This document shows positions 1-15,400 of a stretch of 64,000 nucleotides of DNA, in pieces. Every line of letters begins with the position of its first letter. Position 1 is the stretch's first letter. The notes under the pieces were generated by a model. That model did not search any database. It was given only the letters and a program-made list of their open reading frames with translations, and was not told the origin of the DNA. Source of the DNA: Crocodylus rhombifer (lineage: Eukaryota; Chordata; Crocodylia; Crocodylidae); NCBI GenBank assembly GCA_038503035.1, contig JAVSML010025180.1:1-64000 (forward strand). The letters run 5' to 3'. Made by a program: the position numbers and the translations under genes.

Positions 1-1560
1 TGGTTTGACAAGTTCCTTCAAGGTAGGAACTTGCAGAGTGATAAGATCACTGAGGAATCTGCAAGTGCTGATCATAACGCTGCTGCATAGTTTCCTGAGG
101 GGTACAGTCCTAAGCAAGTTTTCAATACCTATGAGATGGGGCTGTTTTGGAAGCGGATGCCATGTAAGACGTACAAGTCCAAGGAAGAGAAGGTTGCAAG
201 TGCGTTCAAATGCAGCGAAAGACGGGCTGACTGTCCTACTGTGTGGCAATGCTGCTGGAGATTTTAAGTGTAAGCCACTGATAGTCTACCACTCCCTAAA
301 CCCACATGCATTAAAAGGACTGAGTAGGAACATGTTGCCTGTACACTGAGCTGCAAACGAGAAGGCACGGGTGACAGGCGAAGTTTCTGAGGACTGGTTT
401 GCTCAACATTTTATCATGAAGGTACAGCACTATTGCAGGGAAGCTAACCTTGCTCATCCTTCACAATACCCCTGGACACCCTAAACTCCCGGAAACTATC
501 AACCTCAATGTGAGAATCCTGTTCCTCCCCACTTAACGTGACCTCACTAATCTAGCCTCTTGATCGGGGTGTGATATCAATATTCAAGGCCTACTACCTA
601 AGAAGGAGCATCTCCCAGCTGCTGGAGGATACTGATGGACCCAACAAGCCAACAATCCGTGAGTGGTGGAAGGCATACAATGTGAGGGATGCCATCAACA
701 ACATTAAGGCTTCATGGGATGAAGTGAAGTCCACTACCATAAACAGTGCTTGGAAGCCTCTCTGGAAGGAATGTGCTATGGTCTCCAAGGGGTCCCCCAA
801 ACTGTGCACAACTGTTCGAGAGATTATTGATCCTGGACAGAAGGTGGAAGGAGATGGTTTTTCAGACCTCCAGGAAGCAGACGTCATGGAGCTCATCTTT
901 TCCCACAATGAGGAATTAAGTATTGATGAACTGACAGAGATTGTCACTGCTGATAAGGAAAAGGAGGAACAAAAGCAAGAGGTGGTCCTCAAGGTCAAGG
1001 ACATGACTATTAAGCTGGCAGAGTTTTTTGCACAGGCTGAGAGACTTGCTCAGTTTGCCTTGGATCTGGACCCTAACCTGAACAGGAGCCTAGAATTCAA
1101 TCATGGTTTGAACTCTCTCCTTGATCCCTACAAGGAAGTGTATGCCCAGATCCAACAATCAGAGAGGCAGTGCACCATGTACCAGTTCTTGAAGCCTCAC
1201 TCAGCTATCCCGAGCCCTACCCCACTGGTGTTGGAGGGTGACGAGAGAGCTGTACCTATGGATTCTCCTATGGATATTACGCCACCTATACCTTCTACCA
1301 GGATGTGGAGTCTGACACTGAAGACTCTTCACCACCCTCTCTTCACACCAACTAAACATTCACCACCACCCTGTGCTTGTGTGTACTGTCTGCTATTGGT
1401 GAGTACTAAAATTGTCTTGTAAAAGTGGTAGAAATGGGTTTGGGGGTCAGTACAGTCGAGGTCTTGGAATGTATCCCTATTTGTTACATTGTAAAGTGGG
1501 TTCCCTTTATGTAAATTCAAGTCATGCACCTTTTTCCAGGAAAGCATGTACAGCATAGAG
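1..1560 (+). pseudogene. Decayed Tigger (TcMar, pogo-type) transposase relic
   Basis: The three plus-strand frames together resemble the catalytic and C-terminal parts of a Tigger transposase. The clearest stretches are GLFWKRMP near 137-165, LLCGNAAGDF near 236-266, and FKAYYLRRS followed by a long open C-terminal segment (571-1422). Homology switches frame and is broken by stops, for example just after ADHNAAA near 90. The position normally holding the first catalytic Asp, in a FN-x-DET context, reads NTYEM, so that residue is lost. A PLDRGV-like block just before 580 matches the third acidic residue's context. The N-terminal DNA-binding part lies off the left edge. The relic sits in the second TRPC1 intron on the opposite strand. 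It cannot encode an active enzyme. The right boundary is approximate because I could not identify a terminal inverted repeat. Confidence 0.85.
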
Positions 1561-3200
1561 TGGAAAACGTGTGTAACCAAACTGTGAAAAGCTAAAAATG
1601 ATTCTTCTCAACGGATCTCCAGGACTGATGATCTAAGGGAGTAGTACAAGGGGGTGCTACGATGTTATCAAGAAGTACCAAAGAATGACAAATGCAGACA
1701 GCCATTTGCAGTGCCCATATTTTACACTGTCTGGAATATGAAAAAGAAGCACAAGCCATTCAAGAAGGGTGAAGGAAGAGTCTTTGGATCCTTGCTGTTT
1801 TAATGTTATGCACACAAAGTCCAGCCTGGAGATCAAAACCTGACCTAGGAGGCAAACCAGAAAAATAAGATGACAGCTGTCCAGTGCTATAAAGTCTCTA
1901 TGCTGGTCTACCGATTCTGTTGCTTGGGAACATTTTTCCCAGCCTCTCTAATTTTTCAGCTTTTATTACAGATTAACTGTTGCTTTCAACAGCATACACC
2001 ATTTGTGAAAGCAACCTTAAAAATACATTTTCTATTTACCTTTAGCAAACAATTTGCACGTTTTTCTTTTGGAAGTGAGAGTAAGATAGCAGTTTCTACA
2101 CTGGACTGAAGAAAGGCAAACATAATACCTATCTTTAAATAGAAGAACCTAAAGAATCATATGCCAGTGCAGGGACATGGATTATATGATCTCTCAAGAT
2201 CCGATTTAGTTCTATTTCTCAGATTCCATGACCACAACAGTAAAAGCAGGTTTGCTGCCACAGCTGGTAGCTTTTCATTAGGTCCCTGCCAGTTTTTAAT
2301 TTTCACTGCAATTTATACTGCTCCTTAAGTTCTTTGAAACTTTTAAATTTTTGGTCAAAAAATCGGAAGAAAGAAACATGGCATGAAGTACCCTCTCTCA
2401 GCAATAGCATATTTCAAGAAAGTGCTGTTAGGTAGTACAATCTTCCACTGTCTAAAAGATCCTGGAAGAAGGTGGCCCTCTGCCACAAAAGACGGATCAA
2501 GCTTGGAGGGAAAGCTACCTATTGCTGCAAAGACCAACATCTCCGCAAAGTAGAGAAGAAATCAAGGAATGAGGAGGTTAATATAGTTTTTAAGTCAAAA
2601 TGCAAAATTCAGATGAGGATCACTGCACCAATATAAACTACTCTCTAGAAAGAAAGTTCTGCATTGTGCTTTATTTTAACTGCAACATAGGGGCAGGGGG
2701 GAGAATGGTTTGAAATTCTGAACTATATGGAGAAAATGTATTATACCACTGTTAACTTCTAGGCTCATAGTAGAATTCAGCATAATAATTATTTTACAAT
2801 AAACTGAATGCAAACTCTGAACTATAGTGCTCCATATATATATATGTGCTTGAATTAAGGAGTAGAACTCCAATTTTTACACACCTTAATGGTTATAATC
2901 CAGTGGCAAAGTGCCCATTGTATTCTAAAAACTTTAAGGGTATGCAACTGCACTGCAATAGTCAGAAATAATAATTAGCTTGGGAGACAATGTGTGCACT
3001 GACTCTAAAGTATGAACAACCAAATATAGGAAGACAAATAAATATGCTATGTTAATAAAACTCCATCAGAGACACAGGGCAGGCCTAGAAAACTTAAAAT
3101 CCCTCCCTGGAAAGGGACAAAATTGATAGCTAAAGCAGTACTCCCTATCCTTGGTTTCCAAAAGTGCAAGACAAATCAATGACAACAAAGAGGAAAATAT
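1561..3200. other. TRPC1 intron 2 sequence, no recognised feature
   Basis: AT-rich noncoding sequence between the Tigger relic and a hAT element. No exon-like segment matching the next part of TRPC1 (expected to resume with KLMERIQNPEY-like sequence) was seen here. TRPC1 exon 3 therefore must lie beyond the left edge. Confidence 0.6.
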
Positions 3201-3842
3201 CAGGGTGAATTTCATTTAAATCAAATAGATTTAAATCACTGGTCAGGATGCCCCGATTTAATCACTGCTTTCCATAAAATGTGCATTCTTTTTGTTTGAT
3301 ATCCTCTATTCATTTAACTTCTTGAAACTTTGCACTTTTAGAGAAAGGTAAGGATTTGACTCTGTATACTAACTTGCAGAAAGACAAGAGGGCTGATCAG
3401 GTCTCTTTCATCTTCAAACACTGCTGTTAACAAGGATGTTATCTCTGGAGACACAAATCTACAGTTCAAGAACTGAAACTAAGCATCACGGAGATGCTTA
3501 ATGGGATCTTTTACACAGAGTGGTTTTTTTTTTTTTAATCTTTACTAATCTATAGAGGAGCCTCTGGGAACCCCATAAGATTGGGCCCCTAATAAAGTCC
3601 ATGGCCTGTTGTGACATATTTATAATACTTCACTAAGAAGGTTACATTAATGAATTGCCTCAAATAGTATATAATTAGAAGTTATAAATCCCTCTTCCAA
3701 GATGATCTCTTTGAGCTTTAACATATCTTTATATAGGATTTTTAAACCATTTAATAAAAAATATTAAATTTTAAAAAATCCGATTTAAATAAAAAAAAAT
3801 ATTTTTAAAATTTAAAAAAATAATTCATTTTTATCCATCCTG
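3201..3842. mobile_element. Nonautonomous hAT element, AT-rich
   Basis: The left end begins CAGGGTGAATTTCATTTAAA and the right end closes with TTTTATCCATCCTG, forming an imperfect terminal inverted repeat. Flanking octamers are GAAAATAT (3193-3200) and CTAAATAT (3843-3850), identical at 6 of 8 positions, as expected for an old hAT target-site duplication. The body is rich in ATTTAAAT motifs and has no coding capacity. The right end lies only 60 bp from the splice donor of TRPC1 exon 2. Confidence 0.75.
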
Positions 3843-3872
3843 CTAAATATGCATACTATAGAAGCATGTTTA

Positions 3873-5255
<1,383 letters not shown>

Positions 5256-5399
5256 CTATTGCGCTGTCCCCTGCTCCGCGGCGGCGACGGGAGCTCCCTC
5301 CCTCGCCCCAGGGGGAGACCGCGGCCCTGCTGCACGTTCAAACGAAAGCTGGGTAGAAACCACGTGTTCAAATACCAACTTCGTAGCCGGTTGGCTCTG

Positions 5400-7080
5400 G
5401 TGATAGCCGCACGCTCATTTTGATGGCGTGATCATTGCTTTGTACAGACTGCCAACCGTCCCCGTTTGGCCTCGAGGCTACGGGGATCAGGATCCGTCTC
5501 CCCGTGACTATTGAAAGCAGTCCGGGAGACTGATACCCTGGACGGGTTGAACAGTACAATTGACATTATGCTGTGTTGGGAAAAAAAATCATCTGGAATG
5601 GCTTCAGTCAGGGCTGGCAACTCGACCTTGTACTCATGGCCATTGGTGACGTGTAGAGGAGGCACATGCCCCACCTGAGAGCAGCTGCTGTGGATCCCAC
5701 CATTGGCATCTGTGAGCAGTTGCCGGTTGCCACCCCGCCTTGCTGCAGCCACCTGTGGGCAATCCCCACTTGCCCCACCTCACCCATGACATCACCGCCA
5801 CCGCCTGTGGGCAGTCACCATGTCCCCCCAGCCTCAGGAGTACAAGTCGTTCGTGCTTGTGGCTGGTCTTAAAATTTGCGGTATGGCTCCAAATTTCTTG
5901 CACAATTGACCAGTTAATTGCAGAGTATATGTGACATCTAGTAGGAGCCTCCATTTGCTTCTAACTGGTTTACCAGCCTTGGTGAGGGCGAGGTGATGAG
6001 GTTCTAGTGAAACAAGGTTCTGGGTTTGTCCAAAGGAACCAGGATAGCAGGAGCATCTGCTTAAATTGGGATTTGGACTCAGGGTTGGCCTGGCCATGGG
6101 GAATGAGGTACAGGGAAGAAACAGTGGAGGAAAGGAGGCAGAAGATGGAGAAAATCAGATAAGGACACAACTGGAAGGGAATAAGGGTGATGGAACTGTC
6201 AGTTGTCAAGGTGTGTGAACAACTATTCAGGAACTTGGACATAGAGAAAGGGAAGGGGAAACTAAGGAACACTGAACCAAACCTGATGAAAGAAACAGCT
6301 AGGAGGAAGAGAGTGAAAAGGAGCTTGAAAAGCACAAGCAAGAAATAACTTTAAAGAGTTATAAGTGCTTTCTTGATTTTCCCTATGAATAAATTATGGA
6401 TAAACAAAACATAAGTAGAAAGACAGAAATAGAATTTATTTTCCATGAGGTGATGCACAAGGAAGAGGCCAAAAAGCAGTAAATTGTTTACAAAGGCATC
6501 CTCAGGATAAGTCCAATGCATCTGTTTTGCCCTTAATCTGAAAACAAATATTCCTGAAATACTGATCTGTCTTTCACTCAAGTTCATCTTCAACATGGGT
6601 GAGTCCTTCTCCTTTGTTTGTTGATTTACTAAGGGATGCAGGACTTTAGATCTCTCTCTACTGAGCCAGTCCACAGCTTTCAGAAGCATGAGGCCAGATC
6701 CTCCGTGGATGTAATATATAATTAACTTTACCTCAATGACAATGATTCACGCAAATCAATGTGGCCTGTTTTTGTTTTGGGGGTTTGCTTTTTTTGTGGT
6801 GGGGGGGAGGGAGAACTGGGGTCATGTTTTACTTTTAATTTATTATTTTCAACCAGTGGAATCACTTGTACTCCTTGGAGGAAACTTTACTCTGGAAATG
6901 CAGATTCCTTTCAGATGATTACACACCATCCATTCTGCTGTCTTCAGGTCCTGGAGCCTCAGACTTAATAACCTCTGATGTCAGACTCCTTATATTGAGA
7001 ATATTTCAAGAAAAACTTGTGAAAGCAATTAGTTTTATTTTGGTGAAACTGAAGCTTGCTAAATGAGATAAATACAGAAA
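5400..7080. other. PLS1-TRPC1 intergenic stretch, no gene found
   Basis: This lies upstream of TRPC1 and downstream of the PLS1 poly(A) signal. A GC-richer patch at 5650-5835 contains a diverged short duplication: CACCTGTGGGCAATCCCCA near 5750 and CGCCTGTGGGCAGTCACCA near 5803. The open frames crossing it show no recognisable protein family and no splice-supported structure. Confidence 0.5.
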
Positions 7081-7082
7081 AA

Positions 7083-7113
<31 letters not shown>

Positions 7114-7116
7114 TGT
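7083..7116 (+). repeat. (GT)n microsatellite
   Basis: About 13 uninterrupted GT units followed by GGTGTGT. A typical dinucleotide repeat and a likely length polymorphism. Confidence 0.95.
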
Positions 7117-7204
7117 CCGTAAAATGCATGCATGCACCCCACACATGCCCGTATACATCACAATGGCAGAGCAGAACTTTATAACAAGACAATAGGGTTT
7201 GCAC

Positions 7205-7492
7205 TAGGGCTGTGCAAAGTGGGCCGTATTCGATTCAGATTCAGCCCGATTTAGGGGACGCTCCATACACTCAATCGACCATCTCAGCATTCACAAGCCA
7301 CCTGGTACCTTGATGTATGCAGAAAAAAAACCATATAAAGCTACGTCTGAATCTCTCTGAATTGATTCGGAGGGTTCTGATTCAGAGCGATAACAGGCTC
7401 TCCCAATTAGATTCAGATCTGGAGATTCAGCTGTTGAATTGGGCCAAATCTCCAACAAATTGAATCAGCAACTGAAGCTTGACACAGCCCTA
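7205..7492. mobile_element. 288-bp nonautonomous hAT element (MITE)
   Basis: The ends are TAGGGCTGTGCAAAG and CTTGACACAGCCCTA, with TAGGGCTGTG as a 10-bp terminal inverted repeat. It is flanked by a perfect 8-bp target-site duplication, GTTTGCAC, at 7197-7204 and 7493-7500. The interior is built from GATTCAGATTC-like motifs in both orientations. This CTGTGCAAAG/GATTCAG style is one I associate with crocodilian genomes. Confidence 0.93.
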
Positions 7493-8264
7493 GTTTGCAC
7501 AGCAACCAATTGTGAGTCCTGAAGAGAGAAATATTTGTACAACCTACAGCATGTGGACAGTGATACTGCAAAGAATTAGTTCTTGTAGTGTGAAGGATGA
7601 GTGAAAAGCCTCTGGATTCTGTACATCTCAAATAAGGTCTTCCAACCATCGATATGCTTGTCTCTCTATGAATCTGAACTGTCACACATGTTGTGCTAGA
7701 TCATTCAATTTCCTGGCTTTCCTTTTGGATATTTTTCCCTGGAACTAAGGGTAGAAATCTGGTAATTATCACACGCAAATAGCTTCATATTATAGTCTGG
7801 AGGTATATATGAATTACCAGAACACACACAAAGGTTCTGTAGCCCATTTCTAATTTTCTGAACTCTCCAGAATCCTCTTATGCACTAAAGACAGAAGCCA
7901 TGTTTCTTCTTTGTGTCAAAGAGGAGAACCAGTTTGACACTTTGGTGCCATCCTAACTGGTGGTCCCAGCCCTAGGAGGGCACCAGAGTGAATCTGACAC
8001 ACGGAGCATGGTGGATGCATCTTTAAGTGGAGAACAGGTTGACAGGAAAATGCATTTTTCACAGTGAAGCAGATCAGTTGTGCCTGGACACTTCCTAGCA
8101 CAGCTGATCTACTTGATTTGGCAATATCTATTGCTAGCCTTTGAGTTGCTTGTAATGTTTGTATATCAGTTTTTGTCAGATAAAATTACTTTTCTATATA
8201 TTTTTGACTCCATATTTACTGAGGATTTAGTTCAGCATTTCAGCTCATTTGACTCATCTTAAAA

Positions 8265-9301
8265 ATTAAAGTTAAAGATTCCAGTTTTTTATTACAATTT
8301 ATAACTACAGAACAAGAATACAAATGCATATTTCAGAGTCATATTAAGAAATATGGCTTTACTGCCAGAAGCCAGTACAGTGTATAAGTTTCCAGCATAA
8401 AAATCAATGACAGACAGACAGATGCATATTTAAAAAAATATTACACTTAAGGCAAGTCCCCAAACTGGGCTGGCCTGCTACCTTTACTGATTTTTTTACA
8501 GAATACTTTATGAAATTTCCCCTATTTTTTCCAACTGCAATGGTTAAGTCTATGCAAATATTCTAATAATGACATTGTTACATTTTGGCGTACTATTTTC
8601 TGTTTCTTAAATTAGAAGTCATAAAAATAATTTATTTTTCACTTTGGTGAATGTATTCTTGCTTTTTAAGAAAACAGACTATCACATACATCTAAGAGCT
8701 TGTTCCCATTCAAAACATTGAACAATTTTATGAGAAATATCACTGTAAATTCCACACAAAATCACGGACTGACCTCATTAACCTGTGTGGCAAGACTCTA
8801 ATCAACTTCAAGAGGAATTGGATCAGACCTATCAAGGGACATGCTGATTTTTGTGCAGTTTGGGAGATTACAATAGTGTTGGAATGCACTTGTGCACAAA
8901 TATAGCCACATGGAAATAACACCCACAAAAATCAAATCACGTCACAGCAGATCCTGAAACAGTATTTTAAAAGCGGGGGATCTTTTTCACACTATGAAAA
9001 CAGTACGAGCTAGAATTGATGTACAAGACTTTTTTTGTTTAAAAAAAGCAATACAGCAATGTAATCTTAACATGGTAATGCACGTATTCTGGATAAAGGA
9101 TTAACCCATAAATAAGTCACATTTTATGAAGCCTTAACTAAATATAAACACGTTATTAAAATGTAATTAATTATCTATCTGTACTCGAGCATACAAATTT
9201 ATCGCTGGTTTTATACCCATTAAAACTTCCGAATTCTGTAAACTGTGAGGCATTCATCATACTTATTAGCATGGCAGGAAAAATACTATTAAATATCTTC
9301 G
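8265..9301 (-). other. PLS1: Probable PLS1 3' untranslated region
   Basis: AT-rich sequence continuous with the last PLS1 coding exon, lacking coding features. Its end is set only by the candidate poly(A) signal at 8288-8293. Confidence 0.5.
8288..8293 (-). terminator. PLS1: Candidate PLS1 poly(A) signal (AATAAA)
   Basis: AATAAA on the minus strand about 1.0 kb downstream of the PLS1 stop codon, followed by T-rich sequence (GGAATCTTTAACTTTAATTT). The implied 3' UTR is about 8265-9301. Other AATAAA-like hexamers exist, for example near 8630, so the site used is uncertain. Confidence 0.45.
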
Positions 9302-9437
9302 CTATATTGCTTTGTTCAGTCCTCTCCCCATCAAGCACGCAAACACCGTCATAACCATTTTTGGTTTCACTTCTACCAGATCATCTGGTAGGGCGTATAT
9401 GCGGGCACCAATCTTTCGAGCAACCGAAATGGCATAT
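9302..9437 (-). CDS. PLS1: PLS1 last coding exon
   Basis: 136 bp, residues 586-630 and the TAG stop at 9302-9304: [20 protein letters not shown] then [20 protein letters not shown] and NKAI. The acceptor is TTTTTCCAAG, a weaker AAG type. The preceding intron is 491 bp. Confidence 0.96.
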
Positions 9438-12400
9438 CTTGGAAAAACAAGAAAGAAAATGATATAATTATTTTACTGGTATCTACTATGTTTGTGCTGA
9501 GACATGAAATAAGAACATATTTAATTAAAGGTTGAGATACTTATTTCCGATTTATATTTCAATTGTAGTGGAAAATGCATTTAATGTAATGGAACAATTA
9601 AGTATTAACAGTTGCACCGAACATTTATTGCGTCTGAGATTGACACGTGTGTGTGTGCGCGCACGTGCACACACACAAATGTGAGTTCAGTTGGACTATT
9701 AATATCAACAGCTTCAGTACAGCGTTGCCAGGTTATGCCAGTAGTAAGTTTGGCCACTACTGTTAATCTGCCATAAAAAAAGTTTTTAAAATGTTACTAT
9801 TTAAAATGTTATGTCCTCATATTTAAAAGTATGAATACATCTATGTTCATACATCTGTCTGTTAAAGTATAAGAAAAATCACAAACTTGTTCATTGCACA
9901 AGAAAATATAAGATATTTAACAGCTTACTTAGCATTATTCAATTTGTCTTCATGAGAAAGATCTTCTCTCTTGACAATTTCTTGACGAATTGCTTTTGGT
10001 GCAATGGCATCTATTAAATCTAGGACAGGCAAACTAGTACTAATAGATCTGTCCTAGAAGAAAGATTTAATTAACATAAGTTAGCAGATATATTTTGATC
10101 ATCCTAACAGAACTTTTGACAGGTAACCCCAAAAGCTACAGCAACCACATCTACTTCTAAATAAAAGTTAATAAGATACATTATTGTTTTATTCTACCTT
10201 TTTTTTCTTATATCAGTCCTAACTATGCTTTTCTTGCCTGTGTAAAAGTTGCTCTGAAGTCTGTGGGAGTTTCAGAGAGATCACAATCCATGTGTTTCCT
10301 CTTTCACTCCTTACATTCTTTATATTTCTGCTATTAAATGACTGTAAATAGCTTGTTTTAATGACAAGGAACAATTTTTTAGCACCTTCTTAATCTTGCA
10401 TCCTATTTTTATTTATGTGCAAGCTATACAATGCTGAGCATCTTAGTGCTTAAGAGAGTACACTGATGTAATAAATGTGAAATGATTCTTCCTCTCTCTT
10501 ACAGTTTATGCATTTTGGGATCTTAGTCTTTGGGGACCATTGAACTGGGTTCAGTTTAAGATTCAGGGAGAAAGGCAAAAGGTGACCTAAGATCTACTGC
10601 AATTTTTGCCTGGCTGCCACCACCGGAATGGATTAATCAGGCAGATCCAGTGATATAAAATCAAGAACACTGCTACATTATATCACCTAGCAATTCTTGG
10701 TGTTACACAGGGGACACTTTAACCTGACCAGGTAAACTAGCCTTATGGCCTCTCTGTATTGCTAGTTTGAACTGGAGTATCTAATCTTTTCCTAAATGGT
10801 TCAAGTTTCAATTATATCTTGTGTGTCTCTGTAGAATATTATACAATTCTATAAAAGGAAGTTCAAATATCACTCACCCCTATCACATTTACAGAGCTCA
10901 GGCTCTACAAGTCTTCTGATCCCTCCCTCTAGAAGGAATGTAAACTTGTGCTATGTTATGCCATCACTGATTCCCCAATGCAGCTATGCACTGCTACCCA
11001 TTCAAGCAAATTTTAAATGCCACAGTAGGAAAGTTGACATTTTACAAGCCAACAGTAATATCTACAGCAATTTGTAATACTCTGTAGACTCCTATTCCAG
11101 GAAATAATGCCACATCATAGAATCATAGGAAATTAGGGTTGGAAAAGACTTCAGGAGGTCATCTTGTCCAACCCCCTCCTCAAAGCAGGACCATCCCTGA
11201 CTGCATTGTCCCAATCAAGGCTTTGTCTAGCCAGGTCTTAAAAACTTCCAAGGATGGGGAGTTCACAACCTTTCTAGGTAGCCTGTTCCAGTGTTTTACC
11301 ACCCTCCTAGTGAGAAAATTCTTCCTAATATCTAACCTAAGCTTCCCTCATCACAACTTGGGAACATTGCTCCGTGTTCTGGCATCTGCCACCAGTGAGA
11401 ACAGTCTACGTTCATCCTCTTTCGAACACCCCTTCAGGTAGTTCAAGGCTCCTATTAAATCCTCTCTCAGTCTTCTCTTCTCTAGAAGAAATAAGACCAG
11501 TTCCCTCAGCCTCTCCATGCAAGTCATATACTGCAGCCCCTAAACCATTTTTGTTGCCCTCCGCTGCACTTTCTGTAGTGGGGACCCCTAAACTGAACAC
11601 AGTATTCCAGAGATGTGGCCTCACCAGTGCTGACTAGAGGGGAATAATCACTTCCCTTGCCCTGCTGGCAACACTCCTATCAATGCATCCCAGTATGCTG
11701 CTAGCCAAGGGACCACTGTTGGCTCATATTCAGCTTACTGTCCACTGTAACCTCCAGGTCCTTTTCTGCAGAGCTGCGCTCAGCTAGTCAGCCCCAGCCT
11801 GTACTGGTGCATGGGACTGTTCCATCCTAAGCGAAAGACTTTGCACTTGTCCTTGTTGGACCTCACGTGACTCTCTTTTGGCCCAGTTCTCCAATTTGTC
11901 TAGGTCACTCTGAATCCTGGCCAGAACCTGCAGTGTACCTACTACTTCCCACAACTTGGTGCAATTTGTAGACTTTCTGAGGGTGCACTCTATGCCATCT
12001 TCCAGGTCATTGATGAAGATATGGAACAAAACTGGCCCTAGGACTGACCTCTGGGGCACTCCACTTGATACCAGCTGCCAACTAGATACCAAGCCATTCA
12101 TTACTACCTTCTGAGCCTGATGTTCCAGCCACCTTTCTACCCACTTTACAGTCTTTTCATCCAGCCCATACCTCCTTAGCTTGCCTGCAAGAATGCTGTG
12201 GAAGACCGTATCAAAAGCTGTGCTAAAATCAAGGTATACTACATCTACTGGTCTCCCTGCATCTACAGAGCCAGCCACCTCACCATAGAAGGCAATGGGG
12301 TTGGTCAGGCATGACTTGCACTTGGTGAATCCCTCAGCACCTCTGGGTGCATCTTGTCTGGTCCCATGGATTTGTATATATCCAGCTTTTCTAAATAGTC

Positions 12401-15400
12401 CCTAAACTGTTCTTTTACCACTGTTGGCTGCTCACTTCCTCCCCAAACTGTGCTGCCAAATGCAGTACTCTGGGAACTGTCCTTGCCTGTGAAGACTGAG
12501 GTGAAAAGGCCACCAAGTACTTCAGCCCTTTCTGCATTGACTGTCACTAGGTCACCTCCCCAATTCAGTAAGGAAGCCACTTTCCCTGATCTTCCTCTTA
12601 TTATTGGCATATTTGTAGAAACCTTTCTTGTTCTCCTTCACACCTCTTGCTAGCTACAACTCCAATTGAACTTTGGCCTTCCCAATGTCATGTTTGAGTT
12701 TCATTTGCTAAGTTAGAGTGCCGATGCCAGCAAACCAAAAGATCTAGTAGGATTGCAAACCATAAAGCCCCTCAGTATTAGTGGCCTTTATTTCTTTGCT
12801 GAAGGTAGCATTACAATTGGAGCTTATTAAAAGTTATTCTCCACACTTAGAAGCTTGTTGTCTGCAGTGATAAGTATTGCAGGTGCCAATCACAAGGTTG
12901 ACCTTTTGAACCTGCTGAGGGCAGCCAGATGAATAATGTATCTAGGTCAGATGAATATGTATCTAGGTCACTGTGTAAAAATGTAATTGGCGGTCAATAA
13001 TTATTCACAATTGGCATGAGGTGATTGGTCATTGTTGACTATAAATAAGAGCAGATTCCCACCATTAAGCAGAGAACTTCGAGGAGACACAGTCAGCAGA
13101 TTGGCCATCTGTAGACATCTCCCTGCCACCAACCTTCATTTTGGCGTATTCGTTTATCACCGGTTCGTCTGTCCTTCTCGTCAAAGAGCTCTCGGAAGTT
13201 TACTTATCGAAAGTGCATTATAGTTTTTCCCTGTGCATGAGTTGTTGACCAGTTCTGGGACTACTGAGTTGGGCAGCTGCACCTAGCTTCCAGGTTCACC
13301 TAGCCTCTGGGTTAGAAAGCAAGGGCTCGGCTCAGGAACCCCATGAACCAACAGACCCCTTTAGACCGTTCTGTTTTATGCACTGTAACTGAACAAGTCA
13401 GCTATCCTGCCTACGCTGCGACCATCGGTAGCATAAGTACAATAAACCTTTCATATAACCAATATGCTTCAAGCCGCCTGACTCCTACTCACCGCTACTC
13501 CCCACCTGTCCGGTCATCTATCCCTTTTGTGCCAAGCCGGTCGTGCCGACCCAGGCTCACAGATCAAGGGTACACCAGTTACGTGGTGCAATACCCAGCT
13601 TCATTCCTTCATGCCCAAGCAATATTCTTATACTCCTCCCTAGCTTTTTGTCCAAGTTTCCACTTACGAACTTCTTTTTTGGTGATCTTGTTTACTGAAT
13701 AGTTCCCTGCTAATCCAAGCTGGTCTTCTGCCGCACTTGCTAATCTTCCTGCACATAGGGATGGTTTGTTCCTGAACTCTCAGTAAAGGCCTTCCTTCTC
13801 ATCTCTGCCTAACAGTGTTCCGTAACAATGGTCCTGTGATGAAGCAGCAGCATAGCTTCGTGCTGTTGCTCTGTAGATCCCTGCATCAGATGTTTTCCCC
13901 CTTTAACTTGTAAAAGAAGGGAATCCTTCCTGCACTGCTGATTTAGTTTGTGCCCTAATTTTCATAGCCCCATCCTACTTCAAATTAGTATTTTTTTAAC
14001 TGCAAATAAATGTTCTAAGTTAAAAAAAATTCCTAAGCAGTTGAAGCACTTTTAAAATATCCCAAAATTAAAAAAACTCATGCCTGAATGTTTCTGTGAG
14101 TATATTTGCATCTATATCCCCTACTAATGGAACTATTTCCAGTTTATGGCTTGGTCTTGTCTATTTTTAGGATTCAGATGGTACTTTGAACTAGCCCCAG
14201 AGTTCTGCATTTTGTTTCTAAGATGCTGAAATGTACTTTTTCTTATCCTTAAAATAGCAGGTGATTCCTTCCAATTGTTAAAGCAGATGAACAGCCTGGA
14301 GTAAGATGACATCACGTGATCTATCAGCAGGAGTGCTGAAGCAGTAAAGCAGCTGGCTCCCTTCCCTTGGAGGCTCAGCATGCAATTCATGTGATGCCCT
14401 TACCATCAGATTAATCCTAGTATTTCAAGTTCACCCTAATTCCCATACTGCTACCAAGCTCTTCGTACATTTATATGTAGCACTTCATTAGTTTATTTGA
14501 ATAGATTAGACTGATGAGTATCTTTCCCAAGTTCATAGGTCATAACATCTTTGTAATTTTAATTACTTGGGCAGGTGCTAATCTAATATAACTCCACTTT
14601 TCCTGTCTACAATGAATTTCAATGACCTGTGACCCTCTTTTTCTTACACAAAGATGCTATTTCATTTCGTTAACCCAAGACTAGGTAGAAAAATACAACT
14701 CTTTTACAAACATACATACTTATTTAAGAACAGTTATTTAAATGGGGGGAAAAATGTCTCAAGTAATATTATCCTAGATCCAAAATAAGACACTTCCAAA
14801 ACATTTCTCAGTAGTTACCACTGCCAGATCAACCAGCTTTTCAGTTTTTGGGCTCTGTATTCCAGCTGTGGCCCAGACAGACAACTAACTATTTGAACAT
14901 GTGTTGAGGCTGCATGCTTAAAACGCAGTTGTATTTCTCTGTGTAATTATTAGTCCATCATTTCTAAAAAGATAGGTGATGATATACTTGACACGTGAGA
15001 TTTTGCAGATAAGACACCTCTTAAATGCAGATGCATAAACTTTCTCTCTCAATTTTCTCTTTATTCATTTTGCAAATATATTAGCTCAGTGCCCTTATGA
15101 AGCACAAGTTGACATCAATCTATTTTATTAGGTCAGCTGTTTTTTAGCACCAGTGCTAGCTTTTGATCTGGTATCCCATGATCACCTCTTGGCCAAACTG
15201 GCCAGTTGTGGCCTTGGCTCCACCACGATCCACTGGCTGGGAAATTGGCTTCGTGGTCAGACCCAGAGGGTTGTGATTGATGGCAGTCACTCATCATGGT
15301 GCCCTGTGACCAGTGGGGTCCCTCAAGGCTCTGTCCTGGGACCCATCCTGTTCAACATCTTCATTAACAATGTGGACATTGGAGTCAGGAGTGGACTGGC

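Noticed and set aside
9645..9676. Z-DNA-like alternating GTGTGTGCGCGCACGTGCAC tract as a regulatory element
   Set aside because: It is a short alternating purine-pyrimidine microsatellite between PLS1 exons with no further regulatory context.
12305..12610. Separate small gene on the minus strand
   Set aside because: It is a continuation of the CR1 reverse transcriptase relic in another frame, not an independent gene.
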